DNA from: Candidatus Muiribacterium halophilum
GTDB lineage: Bacteria; Muiribacteriota; Muiribacteriia; Muiribacteriales; Muiribacteriaceae
Assembly (NCBI GenBank): GCA_023228995.1
Contig: JALOAD010000002.1
Span: 1 to 64,000 of the forward strand
Reading direction: 5' to 3'
Length of the DNA stretch: 64,000 bases
The notes under the pieces were generated by a model. It was not told the DNA's origin. It saw nothing but the letters and a program-made list of their open reading frames with translations, and ran no database searches. The number at the start of each line of letters is the position of its first letter. Positions within the stretch are counted from its first letter, which is position 1. Of this stretch, positions 54,320 through 62,983 are shown one piece after another. The position numbers and the translations under genes are program-made.

Positions 54320-54958
54320 TTATCCGGCCGGTAAAATTATTGAAAAAATTCCTTCCCGTATAACGACAGTAATGCGGGAAGTTTTTGTTTTATTAGATAA
54401 TCCTTTTGAAGAAAACCGTTCAATTGTAATATTCTTAAGATTATATTCAAGCCCAGTACTTTTTTCAAAAATACATTTATCAGACATTGATAAAATACTT
54501 ATAGGTACATTTTTTATACATTCAATATTAATATTTTTTGAAGATATTATCTGTTTAAATCTTTTATCTATAATATTGAAAGTAAATTTGTCAGCAAATC
54601 TTGCAAAAACTTCAAGATTAACTAAAAAATGATCAATTCTTGTGTCAGAAAAACATCCAATTACATCTATGTTTATATTATTATAATTTTCTGAAATATA
54701 ATAAAGAGTTAACTCAAGATCTGAATAATCTTTTTTTGAAGGATAACTGATTATTTTGGTATTGTTTTTTTTGAAATAATCTAATGTATTTTTAGATATT
54801 GAATCAAAATCTCCAATCATAATGTCTGGTATAATTGAATAATTTTTTAAATATTCACCGCCACCATCAACAGGGAATATTTTTGAATAAAAAGAGAGAT
54901 CAATATCAGATATGATCTCTCCGTTTAATATTATTAGTATATTACTTTTCAAGTTCAT
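54320..54958 (-). CDS. Thiamine pyrophosphokinase
   Basis: The enzyme converts thiamine and ATP to thiamine pyrophosphate. The key blocks are PVDGGGEYLKNYSIIPDIMI, followed by GDFDSISKNTLDYFKK, and KKDYSDLELTLYYI, the Asp-rich ATP/metal site of the family. The C-terminal part is the beta-rich thiamine-binding domain (STGLEYNLKNITIER). The 212-residue length is standard. The start lies 17 bases inside the end of the STAS/TPR gene, so it is the last gene of the rpsO-pnp operon. Its final codons contain the hairpin that terminates rpmB on the other strand. Confidence 0.93.
   Translation of the reverse strand: MNLKSNILIILNGEIISDIDLSFYSKIFPVDGGGEYLKNYSIIPDIMIGDFDSISKNTLDYFKKNNTKIISYPSKKDYSDLELTLYYISENYNNINIDVIGCFSDTRIDHFLVNLEVFARFADKFTFNIIDKRFKQIISSKNINIECIKNVPISILSMSDKCIFEKSTGLEYNLKNITIERFSSKGLSNKTKTSRITVVIREGIFSIILPAG
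54352..54390 (+). terminator. Terminator of rpmB inside the convergent gene's 3' end
   Basis: CTTCCCG (54352-54358) pairs with CGGGAAG (54375-54381), extended inward by about three weaker pairs, and is followed by TTTTTGTTTT. It lies 45 bases after the rpmB stop, within the last codons of the minus-strand thiamine pyrophosphokinase gene. Confidence 0.6.
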
Positions 54959-55907
54959 CTATAAGATTTTTAGCTATATCTTTAAGATATTTCTGTTTAC
55001 TAACTTTAAATGCTTTTTTAAGTATTGCAACTGATTTAGATTTGGAATCTTTTAAAGCTAATAAAACCTGAGCTTTATTAATCAATGCATCTGTAAAATT
55101 GTTGTTTATACTTAAAGCTTTTTCAAAATATTCAAGAGCTTTTTCAAGTTTGTCCTGAGCAAAATAAATTCTACCTAACAAATTGTTAAGATCTGCATAA
55201 TTTCCTTTTTCTTTAAGTGTATTAACAAGAATGTTTTCACATTCAGCCATTATTTGAGGATCTTTAGTCAAAGTAGCTAATTCAACTTTTGGTTCAATAT
55301 AATCAGTATTTATTTCAAAAGCTTTTTTGTAGTTTTCACAAGCTTTATCAAATTTATCTGTTAATCTAAAAACATCACCTCTAAGTTTATAAGCTTTACT
55401 GTAATTACTATTAATATCAAGAGCTGTTGTAACTTCTTTCATAGAATCAGAGAAATTACCTTCATTCTTATGTGCAAGAGCAAGTTGAAAATGTGCATCT
55501 GCATAAGTTGGATTAACTCTTATAACTTCTTCCCATTTCTTAATAGTATCATCTTTAGTAAGTTTGAATTTTTCTAAAGCTTTATCTTCATCATCGAATA
55601 TATCTATAAAATAATCCATGTGAATTAGAGAAAAAATTCTTTTAAGATATGAGGAAGGAGAGCATATTTTAAGATCACCGTTTTTTTCTTTAAGTTTTTT
55701 AAGACTTCCAGTAAAAAAACCCAGACCAGTACTATCTATAAATTCCAATTCTTCAAGATTAAAAACCATTTTGATATATCCTGAATCGATAATATCACTT
55801 ATAGTATCATAAGCTTTTCCAATTGTATTCATATCAAGCTCGCCATTAAATCTTATAACAGCAATATCGTCATTGAAACCATATTCAAGTTTCAGCTCAT
55901 TTGACAT
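54942..55907 (-). CDS. STAS-domain protein with TPR repeats
   Basis: Residues 1-115 are a STAS domain of the anti-sigma-factor antagonist type: ELKLEYGFNDDIAVIRFNGE, then LEFIDSTGLGFFTGSLKKL with the phosphorylatable Ser. About residues 125-321 are TPR repeats (ADAHFQLALAHKNEGNF, SKAYKLRGDVFRLTDKF, LNNLLGRIYFAQDKLEKALE). STAS proteins switch partners upon phosphorylation; the fused TPR array probably docks a target protein. It stands five bases behind pnp and overlaps the thiamine pyrophosphokinase gene, so it is linked to the RNA-decay operon. The combination is unusual; its partner kinase is not in this window. Confidence 0.9.
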   Translation of the reverse strand: MSNELKLEYGFNDDIAVIRFNGELDMNTIGKAYDTISDIIDSGYIKMVFNLEELEFIDSTGLGFFTGSLKKLKEKNGDLKICSPSSYLKRIFSLIHMDYFIDIFDDEDKALEKFKLTKDDTIKKWEEVIRVNPTYADAHFQLALAHKNEGNFSDSMKEVTTALDINSNYSKAYKLRGDVFRLTDKFDKACENYKKAFEINTDYIEPKVELATLTKDPQIMAECENILVNTLKEKGNYADLNNLLGRIYFAQDKLEKALEYFEKALSINNNFTDALINKAQVLLALKDSKSKSVAILKKAFKVSKQKYLKDIAKNLIDELEK

Positions 55908-55912
55908 TAATT

Positions 55913-58027
55913 TTACTCCTCAAGCATTGCTTTTCTTGAAAGATTAATTCTACCTTGTTCATCAATTTTAATAACTTTAACATCAATTTTATCTCCAACA
56001 TTAAGAACATCAGTAACTTTATTTACTCTTGCTGCTGCAATTTGTGAAATATGTACAAGACCTTCTTTAGTAGGAGTAATCTTAACGAAAGCTCCAAAAT
56101 CCATAATTCTTGTAACAACACTATCTTTATATTCTTCATCAACTTCAACTTCTTTAACAATGCTTAAAACAAGTCTTTTAGCTTTTTCAGCCATTACACT
56201 GTCATTTGAAATTATTTTAACTTCACCAGAACCATTTGAATCAATATCAATATCAACTCCAGTTTGTTCTATTATAGATTTAATCATTTTTCCGCCAGGT
56301 CCAATTACATCTTTAATTTTATCAGGATTAACCATAATAGATTCAATTCTTGGAGCATATTCAGAAAGTTCTTTTCTAGGATTATTAATTGCACTATTCA
56401 TAATTGAAAGAATGTGCTTTCTACCAGTATTAGCCTGAGCAAGTGCTTTAGCCATAACACTTAAAGGAAGACTTTTTATTTTAATATCCATTTGAAGTGC
56501 AGTAATACCATTTTCAGTACCAGCAACTTTAAAATCCATATCACCAAAATGATCTTCATCACCAAGAATATCAGAAATGACATAATAATCATCGCTTTCT
56601 TCAATAAGTCCCATAGCAATTCCAGCAACCTGATGTTTTAATGGAACACCTGCTGCCATTAAAGCCATTGAACCAGAACATATTGAAGCCATTGAAGAAG
56701 AACCATTTGATTCTAAAACTTCAGATACAAGTCTAATTGTATAAGGAAAATCTTCAGGAGCAGGTAAAACCATTTTTAATGCTCTTTCAGCAAGATTTCC
56801 ATGACCAATTTCTCTTCTTGATACTGAACCAACTCTTTTAACTTCACCAACACAAAATGGAGGGAAATTATAATGAAGATAGAATTTTTTAAAACCAGAT
56901 GATTCAAGAACAAGTCCATCTTCCATTTGCTCATCTCTTGAAGAACCTAAAGTAGCTACACCAAGACTTTGAGTTTCTCCACGAGTAAATAGGGAAGAAC
57001 CATGAGCTCTTGGAAGTATATCAAGTTCACAAGTTATTTTTCTTATTTCATCAAGTTTTCTTCCATCAATTCTAATGTTTTCAGAAACGATTTTTTTTCT
57101 AACAACTTCTTTAATAGTATTTTCAAAAAGATTTTTTAGTATATAAGTGGTTCTTTCTTTATCTTCGCTTTCAGCATTATCAATTGAAGGCTGAATATAA
57201 TCATTGAATATCTGACTAAGTCTGTCGCTTCTATCAAGTTTCATTTTAATGGAAACAGCTTCTTTAAGTTCAGGAATTATTTTTTCTTTAATATCTGCAA
57301 TTAGTTTTTCATCAAGAGGTTCAATGATTTCAATAGGTCTTTTTGGTTTTCCAGCAAGTTCTTTAAGTTCAAATTGAAGATCAATAAGTTTTTTAATATA
57401 TTCATGACCAATTTCAAGTGCTTTAACCATATCTTCTTCTGAAGCTTCTTTAGCTTCACTTTCAACCATAGATATACCATCTTTAGTACCAGCGATATCA
57501 AGGTTTATATCACAGTTTTCTAGTAATTCATGAGATGGATTTACTTTAAATTCACCGTCTTTTTTTATAATTCTTACAGCAGCCACGGGAATATTGAAAG
57601 GAATATCAGAAATAAGTAATGCAGCGGAAGCAGCAGTTACACCCAATACATCAAATGGGTTTTCTCTATCATAAGATATTGCACTGACAATAAGTTGTGT
57701 CTCAGCTTTAAAACCTTGTTCAAATAAAGGTCTTATTGGTCTATCAATTGTTCTTGCAGTCAAGATTTCATCATTAGATGGTCTTGACTCTCTTTTGATA
57801 AAACCACCAGGGATTTTACCAGCAGCATAAGTTTTTTCTCTAAATTCAACAGTTAATGGAAAAAAATCCATAAATGCTGATGATTTTTTTGAAGCAACTG
57901 CAGTCGCAAGAACCATTGTGTCGCCTGCCTGAGCTACTACAGAACCATCAGCTTGTTTTGCAAGCTTTCCAGTTCTTAACTTATACGATACTCCGTCTAT
58001 TACTTTTTCTACAATAATTTCTTTCAT
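55913..58027 (-). CDS. pnp: Polyribonucleotide nucleotidyltransferase
   Basis: PNPase degrades RNA 3' to 5' by phosphorolysis. The 704-residue chain has two RNase PH domains (GGFIKRESRPSNDEILTARTI in the first; RTHGSS-like RAHGSSLFTRGETQSLGVAT and DILGDEDHFGDMDFKVAGTE in the second), the KH domain with DVIGPGGKMIKSIIEQTG, and the S1 domain with VTRIMDFGAFVKITPTKEGL. All active-site blocks look intact. It lies 27 bases behind rpsO, the classical arrangement, in which PNPase often controls its own message. Confidence 0.97.
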   Translation of the reverse strand: MKEIIVEKVIDGVSYKLRTGKLAKQADGSVVAQAGDTMVLATAVASKKSSAFMDFFPLTVEFREKTYAAGKIPGGFIKRESRPSNDEILTARTIDRPIRPLFEQGFKAETQLIVSAISYDRENPFDVLGVTAASAALLISDIPFNIPVAAVRIIKKDGEFKVNPSHELLENCDINLDIAGTKDGISMVESEAKEASEEDMVKALEIGHEYIKKLIDLQFELKELAGKPKRPIEIIEPLDEKLIADIKEKIIPELKEAVSIKMKLDRSDRLSQIFNDYIQPSIDNAESEDKERTTYILKNLFENTIKEVVRKKIVSENIRIDGRKLDEIRKITCELDILPRAHGSSLFTRGETQSLGVATLGSSRDEQMEDGLVLESSGFKKFYLHYNFPPFCVGEVKRVGSVSRREIGHGNLAERALKMVLPAPEDFPYTIRLVSEVLESNGSSSMASICSGSMALMAAGVPLKHQVAGIAMGLIEESDDYYVISDILGDEDHFGDMDFKVAGTENGITALQMDIKIKSLPLSVMAKALAQANTGRKHILSIMNSAINNPRKELSEYAPRIESIMVNPDKIKDVIGPGGKMIKSIIEQTGVDIDIDSNGSGEVKIISNDSVMAEKAKRLVLSIVKEVEVDEEYKDSVVTRIMDFGAFVKITPTKEGLVHISQIAAARVNKVTDVLNVGDKIDVKVIKIDEQGRINLSRKAMLEE

Positions 58028-58054
58028 AATATTCCCTCTGCTATAATTTTTATT

Positions 58055-58324
58055 TTACTTTCTCAAACCAAGTTTGCTTACGATTTCAAGATATTTTTCA
58101 TAGTTTTTAGTTTTAAGATATCTCAAATGTTTTTTTCTGTTATTAACTAGTCTTATAAGACCTTTTTTTGAGTGATTATCTTTTTTGTGAGTAGCAAAAT
58201 GTGGTCTAAGATTTTCAATTCTCTTAGTTAATATTGCTACCTGAACTTCAGCTGAACCAGTATCTTTTTCGTGCATTCTGAATTCTTCAGTAATTTTTGT
58301 TTTTTGTTCTTTTGTGATAGACAT
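58055..58324 (-). CDS. rpsO: 30S ribosomal protein S15
   Basis: The 89-residue protein uS15 starts MSITKEQKTKITEEFRMHEK and contains the family block DTGSAEVQVAILTKRIENL and KKHLRYLKTKNYEKY. AGGAGG lies six bases before the ATG, which rules out a longer in-frame extension upstream to 58384. It is the first gene of the rpsO-pnp-STAS/TPR-thiamine pyrophosphokinase operon. The 274-base gap upstream must hold its promoter, but I could not pick a convincing one on the minus strand. Confidence 0.97.
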   Translation of the reverse strand: MSITKEQKTKITEEFRMHEKDTGSAEVQVAILTKRIENLRPHFATHKKDNHSKKGLIRLVNNRKKHLRYLKTKNYEKYLEIVSKLGLRK

Positions 58325-58523
58325 AATAGTCCTCCTAAATTTTGTAAATACAGGATTAACCGAATAAAAGGCTGGAGAGGCCAAAAATCCAGTAAAACCT
58401 AATTTAGCCTAAGAATATCATTATAATTATAGAAATGCAATAAATAATTTGCTAACTGTCTACCGGTAATTTTTAATTATTCTCTCTTGTAATGGATACA
58501 AAAATGAAATTATTACAAAAGAC

Positions 58524-58552
58524 TTGACATTGTATTTTTTTTGATTTAGAAT
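58524..58552 (+). promoter_or_regulatory. Promoter of the peroxiredoxin gene
   Basis: A consensus TTGACA (58524-58529) and TAGAAT (58547-58552) are 17 bases apart, about 46 bases before the ATG. No peroxide-regulator box is obvious around it. Confidence 0.75.
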
Positions 58553-58598
58553 AATAAATATTAAATGTTATTCAAACAAAACAAAATGGAGGATTTAA

Positions 58599-59243
58599 AT
58601 GGACGAAAGATTACCACTAATTGGGGACAGATTTCCAGAAACAACTGTTTTAACTACTCATGGTAAAAAAACACTTCCTGGTGATTATAAAGGAAAATGG
58701 TTTGTATTATTTTCACATCCTGGAGACTTTACACCTGTTTGTACAACAGAATTTTATTCATTTGCTTTAAAAAATGATGAATTTGAAAAATTAAACTGTA
58801 AACTTATAGGTCTTTCTGTTGATCAGGTGTTTTCACATATTAAATGGGCTGAATGGATTAATGAAAATCTTAAAGTAAAGATTCCTTTTCCAATAATTGC
58901 AGATGAAATGGGACTTTTAGCTTTGAAATTAGGTATGCTTCATCCTTCAAAAGGAACAAATACAGTTAGAGCGGTATTTGTTATAGACCCAGAAGGTAAT
59001 ATAAGAACAATGTTATATTATCCACAAGAACTCGGTAGAAATATGGATGAAATTTTGAGAATTGTCAAAGCTTTACAGGTTGGAGCTGAAAACAAAGGTG
59101 CTATGCCTGCAAATTGGCCAAACAATGAACTTCTTGGAGATAAAATTATTGTATCACCAGCAACTGATGAAAAAACTGCTGAAATCAATAGAGAAAAATA
59201 TGATTGTTATGATTGGTGGTTTTGTTATAAAGATATGAAATAA
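58599..59243 (+). CDS. Peroxiredoxin (Prx6-like AhpC/TSA)
   Basis: The 214-residue protein has the peroxidatic Cys in [17 protein letters not shown], near residue 49, and the Prx6-type later blocks [15 protein letters not shown] and [16 protein letters not shown]. The C-terminal tail, [13 protein letters not shown], carries further Cys residues that may resolve the sulfenic acid, as in archaeal-type Prx6 enzymes. It reduces hydrogen peroxide and organic peroxides in the cytoplasm. ATGGAGGA precedes the ATG; the gene has its own promoter and a bidirectional terminator. Confidence 0.95.
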   Translation: MDERLPLIGDRFPETTVLTTHGKKTLPGDYKGKWFVLFSHPGDFTPVCTTEFYSFALKNDEFEKLNCKLIGLSVDQVFSHIKWAEWINENLKVKIPFPIIADEMGLLALKLGMLHPSKGTNTVRAVFVIDPEGNIRTMLYYPQELGRNMDEILRIVKALQVGAENKGAMPANWPNNELLGDKIIVSPATDEKTAEINREKYDCYDWWFCYKDMK

Positions 59244-59260
59244 ATCTTATTAATAGAAGA

Positions 59261-59293
59261 AAGAGGTATATTATATATACCTCTTTTTTTTTT
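59261..59293. terminator. Bidirectional terminator between convergent genes
   Basis: AAGAGGTATAT (59261-59271) pairs perfectly with ATATACCTCTT (59275-59285) over a three-base loop and runs into nine further T. It lies between the peroxiredoxin stop and the stop of the minus-strand gene ending at 59292, so it can end both transcripts, most clearly the plus-strand one. Confidence 0.88.
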
Positions 59294-60071
59294 AAATGAT
59301 TTTTAAATATTCCTCAACATCAAGTTTCATAAGATTTACGGGATTTATTATTTTATTATCCATTAATATACAAAAATCAGTTCCATATTTTATAGCTTGT
59401 TTTTTTGAAGAAATATGTATTATTTCAATTTCAATACTTTTAGGAAATTTGTTTTTTATAAAATTAAGATAATGATAAACTTCACAGTGAAAAAATTCCT
59501 GAAAATTTGCATAGAGTTTGAAATAAATCTTTTCAACTTCATATTTTTCTACATTATCTTTTCTTAAAATTTCAAAATTCATTGGAATTCTTTTAATAAA
59601 TGAAGAGTTAAAACTTTTATACATCCAAAAACTTGATTGTTTGAGATAATTTTCATAATTTAAAAGTGGTGCAAAACCAAGATTTTTAAATATTACATTC
59701 ATATTATCGTTAAATGGAGATGATAAAAGTAATATTTCATCATATTTTTCTTTAAGTTCAGTTAATATTTTATTGATTATTTCCATAAAATCAATATTAT
59801 TTTTATAATTATCTATAACATTAAAAGAAGTAAGGAATAAAACATTTTTTTCAACAACAGGAACAGGGTAACTACTTAGTTCATTTGCTTCAAACGAGCT
59901 TATTAACTTATCGTTTTCATATATACAATAAAGAGATAAATTGGAATTCTTTGCCATAAAATCTTTTTTGTTTTTTAAAAAAAAATCTATAACTTGTGGA
60001 TTTGAATCATTATATATTTGATGTAGATATTGAATTATTTCTAAAGGTTCAATAATCTTTTTTATTATCAC
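59292..60071 (-). CDS. GNAT-like acyltransferase (tentative)
   Basis: This 259-residue protein resembles a GNAT N-acetyltransferase in its first two thirds: LSLYCIYENDKLISSFEANE, then a central strand VLFLTSFNVIDNYKNN where the acetyl-CoA-binding strand would be, and ILLLSSPFNDNMNVIFKNLG with the late FKNLGF-type element. The classical R/Q-x-x-G-x-G/A loop is not clear, so the assignment is weak. The final 90 residues are not recognised. It is the last gene of a four-gene operon; its start overlaps the dapH end by four bases. A role in amino acid metabolism is possible. Confidence 0.55.
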   Translation of the reverse strand: MIIKKIIEPLEIIQYLHQIYNDSNPQVIDFFLKNKKDFMAKNSNLSLYCIYENDKLISSFEANELSSYPVPVVEKNVLFLTSFNVIDNYKNNIDFMEIINKILTELKEKYDEILLLSSPFNDNMNVIFKNLGFAPLLNYENYLKQSSFWMYKSFNSSFIKRIPMNFEILRKDNVEKYEVEKIYFKLYANFQEFFHCEVYHYLNFIKNKFPKSIEIEIIHISSKKQAIKYGTDFCILMDNKIINPVNLMKLDVEEYLKII

Positions 60072-60766
60072 CTTAAATCCTCAACAATCTTTGTTTTATC
60101 ATCTGTTCTTTTATCTTTAGTTTTGATAACTTTTGCAGGACAACCAACAGCAACGGAGTTTGCAGGAATATTTTGAGTTACAACCGAACAAGCTCCAATT
60201 ACAGAGTTTTGTCCAATATTAACACCTTCTAAAATTACTGCATTAGCTCCAACAACAACATTATCTTCAATAATTACAGGAGTAGCTGAAGGTGGTTCTA
60301 AAACTCCAGCAACAACAGCTCCAGCTCCAATATGACAATTTTTACCTATAATCCCTCTAGCTCCAATTACAGCATTCATATCAATCATTGTACCATCGCT
60401 GATTACAGCACCAATATTTATTACTGAACCCATCATAATAATACATGATTTTCCAATCTCAACTTTATCTCTTATTATAGCACCAGGTTCTATTCTTGAA
60501 TTAGCATATTCTTTTTTAAAAAGAGGTAATGCAGAGTTTCTTGCCTCAACTTCATAATCAAAATGTAAAATTAAATTTTTATTATAATCAAGTTCATCTT
60601 TAATAGAATTATAATCACCAATAATAAGATAAAAAGGATTTTCACCATAAATATTATATTTATCAGAAGGTTTGAAATTAATTTTACCTTTACTTTTTAT
60701 ATAAAACTTAGATGGGGTTTTTCTCACAGAATTTTTTATAAGAGCAGTTATTTCTTTATAGTCCAT
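60068..60766 (-). CDS. dapH: Tetrahydrodipicolinate N-acetyltransferase
   Basis: DapH acetylates tetrahydrodipicolinate in the acetylase branch of diaminopimelate and lysine synthesis. The 232-residue protein has an N-terminal DapH-specific part (about 1-90, with RNSALPLFKKEYANSRIEPG) and a left-handed beta-helix of hexapeptide repeats (AVISDGTMIDMNAVIGARGI, IGKNCHIGAGAVVAGVLEPP, VIIEDNVVVGANAVILEGVN). AGGAGTG precedes the ATG. It overlaps the M20 deacetylase gene by 11 bases, which fits two steps of one pathway. The aminotransferase step is not in this window. Confidence 0.93.
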   Translation of the reverse strand: MDYKEITALIKNSVRKTPSKFYIKSKGKINFKPSDKYNIYGENPFYLIIGDYNSIKDELDYNKNLILHFDYEVEARNSALPLFKKEYANSRIEPGAIIRDKVEIGKSCIIMMGSVINIGAVISDGTMIDMNAVIGARGIIGKNCHIGAGAVVAGVLEPPSATPVIIEDNVVVGANAVILEGVNIGQNSVIGACSVVTQNIPANSVAVGCPAKVIKTKDKRTDDKTKIVEDLR

Positions 60767-61817
60767 TAAACACTCCTTTATTAATGTTTAAGTATAATTC
60801 AACAGATTTTAAAATTTGTTCAATATTTACTTTTTCATTTTTAGTATGAGCTTCAGAAAGATCACCAGGACCTAAAATAAGAACAGGTAATTTTTCACCA
60901 AAAAAAGAACCATCACAAGTTGCAGTAAAAGGATATTCATTACAATCAAGTTTGAGATTTTTCATAGATTTTTTTGCTATATTTATAAAGTTTTTATCTT
61001 TACAAAAATAACTTAAAGTATTAAATTTCCTATTAGGATCAATTTCAATATAATAATTTTTTAAATTGATTTTATCAAACATGTTTCTGATAATTTCAAG
61101 ATCTTCTTCAAAATTATTTATTGATGTAGTTTTTCGTCTATCTATAAATAACTCTAATTTATCGGGAGTTACATTATAAATATCAGGATAGGATTTTACA
61201 CTTACAGGAGTAATTGTTTCAAGTCCAAGAAAATCATTTTTTTTATTAGGAAAAGTTTTTAAAAAGGAAAGGACTTTTGATAATTCATAAAAAACATTAT
61301 TCATTGGAGAAACAGAAGCATGAACTCTTTCACCTTTAAGAACAAGTTTGTAAACTGTTCTACCTCGGTGAGCTGTACATAATTTTAAAGATGTAGGTTC
61401 GCAAACAATACAGTATTTATAGTCTTTTACCATTTCTTTTAATAGATTAGCACCAGAAGAATCAGTTTCTTCATCACAGGTAAGAGCAATTACAGGAGAT
61501 AAAATAGTAGCTTTTGAAACAGCATAAAGCATTGATAAAACACCAGATTTCATATCAGAAGAGCCTCTTCCATAAATAAAATCATCTGTTAATTCAACCT
61601 TTATATCACCTTTTACAGTATCATAATGTCCTGATAAAACTAAACCTGAAGCTGCAAGATTTTGTTTTTTTGCTAGAATATTTCCATTTTGTTCAAAAAA
61701 TATTTCAATATCAAGTTCATTACATTTTTTTTTTATCCATTGAAGAGCTTCCAAAGTATTACCTGTATTGGAATTTATATTTAAAAAATCAACAATATCT
61801 GTAATAATTTTTTTCAT
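60756..61817 (-). CDS. M20 metallopeptidase, probable N-acetyl-diaminopimelate deacetylase
   Basis: The 353-residue protein belongs to the ArgE/DapE branch of M20. The metal ligands are visible: LSGHYDTVKGD, YGRGSSDMKSGVLSM, the Glu-Glu pair in TCDEETDSSGA, VCEPTSLKL, and the final His in DLSEAHTKNE. A dimerisation domain (about 165-265) sits in the middle. The coupling to dapH, by an 11-base overlap, makes N-acetyl-L,L-diaminopimelate the likeliest substrate; acetylornithine or succinyl-diaminopimelate are alternatives. It overlaps the upstream PP-loop gene by ATGA. Confidence 0.85.
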   Translation of the reverse strand: MKKIITDIVDFLNINSNTGNTLEALQWIKKKCNELDIEIFFEQNGNILAKKQNLAASGLVLSGHYDTVKGDIKVELTDDFIYGRGSSDMKSGVLSMLYAVSKATILSPVIALTCDEETDSSGANLLKEMVKDYKYCIVCEPTSLKLCTAHRGRTVYKLVLKGERVHASVSPMNNVFYELSKVLSFLKTFPNKKNDFLGLETITPVSVKSYPDIYNVTPDKLELFIDRRKTTSINNFEEDLEIIRNMFDKINLKNYYIEIDPNRKFNTLSYFCKDKNFINIAKKSMKNLKLDCNEYPFTATCDGSFFGEKLPVLILGPGDLSEAHTKNEKVNIEQILKSVELYLNINKGVFNGL

Positions 61818-62839
61818 AATTTAAATTTCTCCGTAAGTTCTAGTCCTTTTTGCTTATTATAATTACATTTATATATATTTTTTGTATTATTATAAAGATT
61901 TCTAATTACAAAGTTGTATTCACGTTCAGTGTCAATATCAGAATATCTAAGGTGAATACTGCTCATTATTTCCCATTCATCTTCATTAAAAGCAGGATAT
62001 AAAAGTATTGATAAAGGACCAGGAATAGCTTCTTCAAGTTTAATAATAATACCTGATTTTTGATTTTCAATAAATTGATTTTCTTCTTTATTTTTACCAA
62101 CAATAAATTTTTTTAAAACAAGTTTATTTGAAGAAATATCAAAATGTCTGCCGGTTTTTAATAATTCATATTGAATAAGATCTCTATTATTTTCATTGAT
62201 TAGCGGTCTGAGTTTTCGACAATAATCTGCATAAGTTAAAAAACATCCGCCGCCAGGAGAAGAATAATCTTTAATATTATTCTTGTTTGCATATTCTATT
62301 TGTTTAAATCTTCCTCTGCCTTCAACAGAAATTATATTAATAATGTCATTTCTATTAATAATTTTATTTTCTTCAATTTTATTAATAGGAAAGTGAGAAA
62401 GAGACAATGGTCTAATAAGTATATCTTTGACATCAGCTTCACGAAGAATAGTTTTTAATGGATGAGATTTCTGTGATTTAGGTCTTTGACCAATAACTTC
62501 GCCTGTAATTAAAAAATCAATATTAAAATCTTTCATCATATTTTTTGCAATAGATAAAAATAAGATTTTACAGTCAACACAAGGATTCATATTTTTACCA
62601 AAACCAAATTTTGGTTTTTTTAAAATATCTATATATTCAGAGGTTACTTCAATTATATGCTGTTCAAAAGAAAAATCACCAATTTTTATGTTATATTTTC
62701 CTGGAATTGATTTTTTATTAAAAAATTCACTTCTAAATGTTAAGAGTATTACTTCATAACCAAGACTTTTCATTAAATGAGAAGAAATCATTGAATCAAG
62801 TCCACCTGAATAAAGGGAAAAACATCTATATTTTTTCAT
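61814..62839 (-). CDS. PP-loop tRNA-thiolase-like protein with NFACT-R domain
   Basis: The N-terminal half is a MnmA/ThiI-like PP-loop domain: SLYSGGLDSMISSHLMKSLG binds ATP, and the cysteines in NPCVDCK and PGGGCFL are placed like catalytic Cys of tRNA thiolases. The C-terminal part (RHFDISSNKLVLKKFIVGK, KNKEENQFIE, then IPGPLSILLYP) resembles the NFACT-R RNA-binding domain. Together they suggest a tRNA- or ribosome-associated sulfur transferase of unknown target. ATG 62839 is chosen because a promoter's -10 box covers the earlier ATG at 62848, so the message would begin near 62839. It heads an operon of four overlapping genes. Confidence 0.8.
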   Translation of the reverse strand: MKKYRCFSLYSGGLDSMISSHLMKSLGYEVILLTFRSEFFNKKSIPGKYNIKIGDFSFEQHIIEVTSEYIDILKKPKFGFGKNMNPCVDCKILFLSIAKNMMKDFNIDFLITGEVIGQRPKSQKSHPLKTILREADVKDILIRPLSLSHFPINKIEENKIINRNDIINIISVEGRGRFKQIEYANKNNIKDYSSPGGGCFLTYADYCRKLRPLINENNRDLIQYELLKTGRHFDISSNKLVLKKFIVGKNKEENQFIENQKSGIIIKLEEAIPGPLSILLYPAFNEDEWEIMSSIHLRYSDIDTEREYNFVIRNLYNNTKNIYKCNYNKQKGLELTEKFKL

Positions 62840-62846
62840 AACATAC

Positions 62847-62875
62847 ATAATAAGTTATCGCAAAGGTTTTTTCAA
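62847..62875 (-). promoter_or_regulatory. Promoter of the PP-loop/dapH operon (probably leaderless)
   Basis: On the minus strand TTGAAA (62875-62870) and TATTAT (62852-62847) are 17 bases apart. The -10 covers the first possible ATG (62848), and the next in-frame ATG at 62839 is where transcription should begin. No ribosome binding site is present. Confidence 0.6.
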
Positions 62876-62893
62876 GAACCAAAGGAGAAGAAG

Positions 62894-62965
62894 GGTGAAA
62901 TAGTGAATCAAAATGTTCGGTGAACATTTTTGTGTGAAATGGTGAAATGGTAAAATAGTAAAAAG
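62894..62965 (+). repeat. 8-bp repeat array with embedded palindrome
   Basis: Units such as GTGAAATA, GTGAATCA, GTGAAATG, GTGAAATG, GTAAAATA and GTAAAAAG follow each other. They belong to the octamer family found at 3145-3455 and 20230-20347, here without the inverted arm. The palindrome at 62910-62930 interrupts the array. Confidence 0.65.
62910..62930. repeat. Palindrome AAAATGTTC-N3-GAACATTTT
   Basis: Two perfect nine-base arms flank the three bases GGT. A shorter version of the same palindrome, AATGTTC-ACT-GAACATT, lies at 63351-63367. Two copies with different centres and conserved arms suggest a protein-binding site, but chance within AT-rich sequence is not excluded. Confidence 0.5.
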
Positions 62966-62983
62966 CCGGGAAAGGTTGAAAGA

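Noticed and set aside
62840-62848. ATG 62848 as start of the PP-loop gene
   Set aside because: It lies within the -10 box of the best promoter, so the message would not contain it; ATG 62839 fits better.
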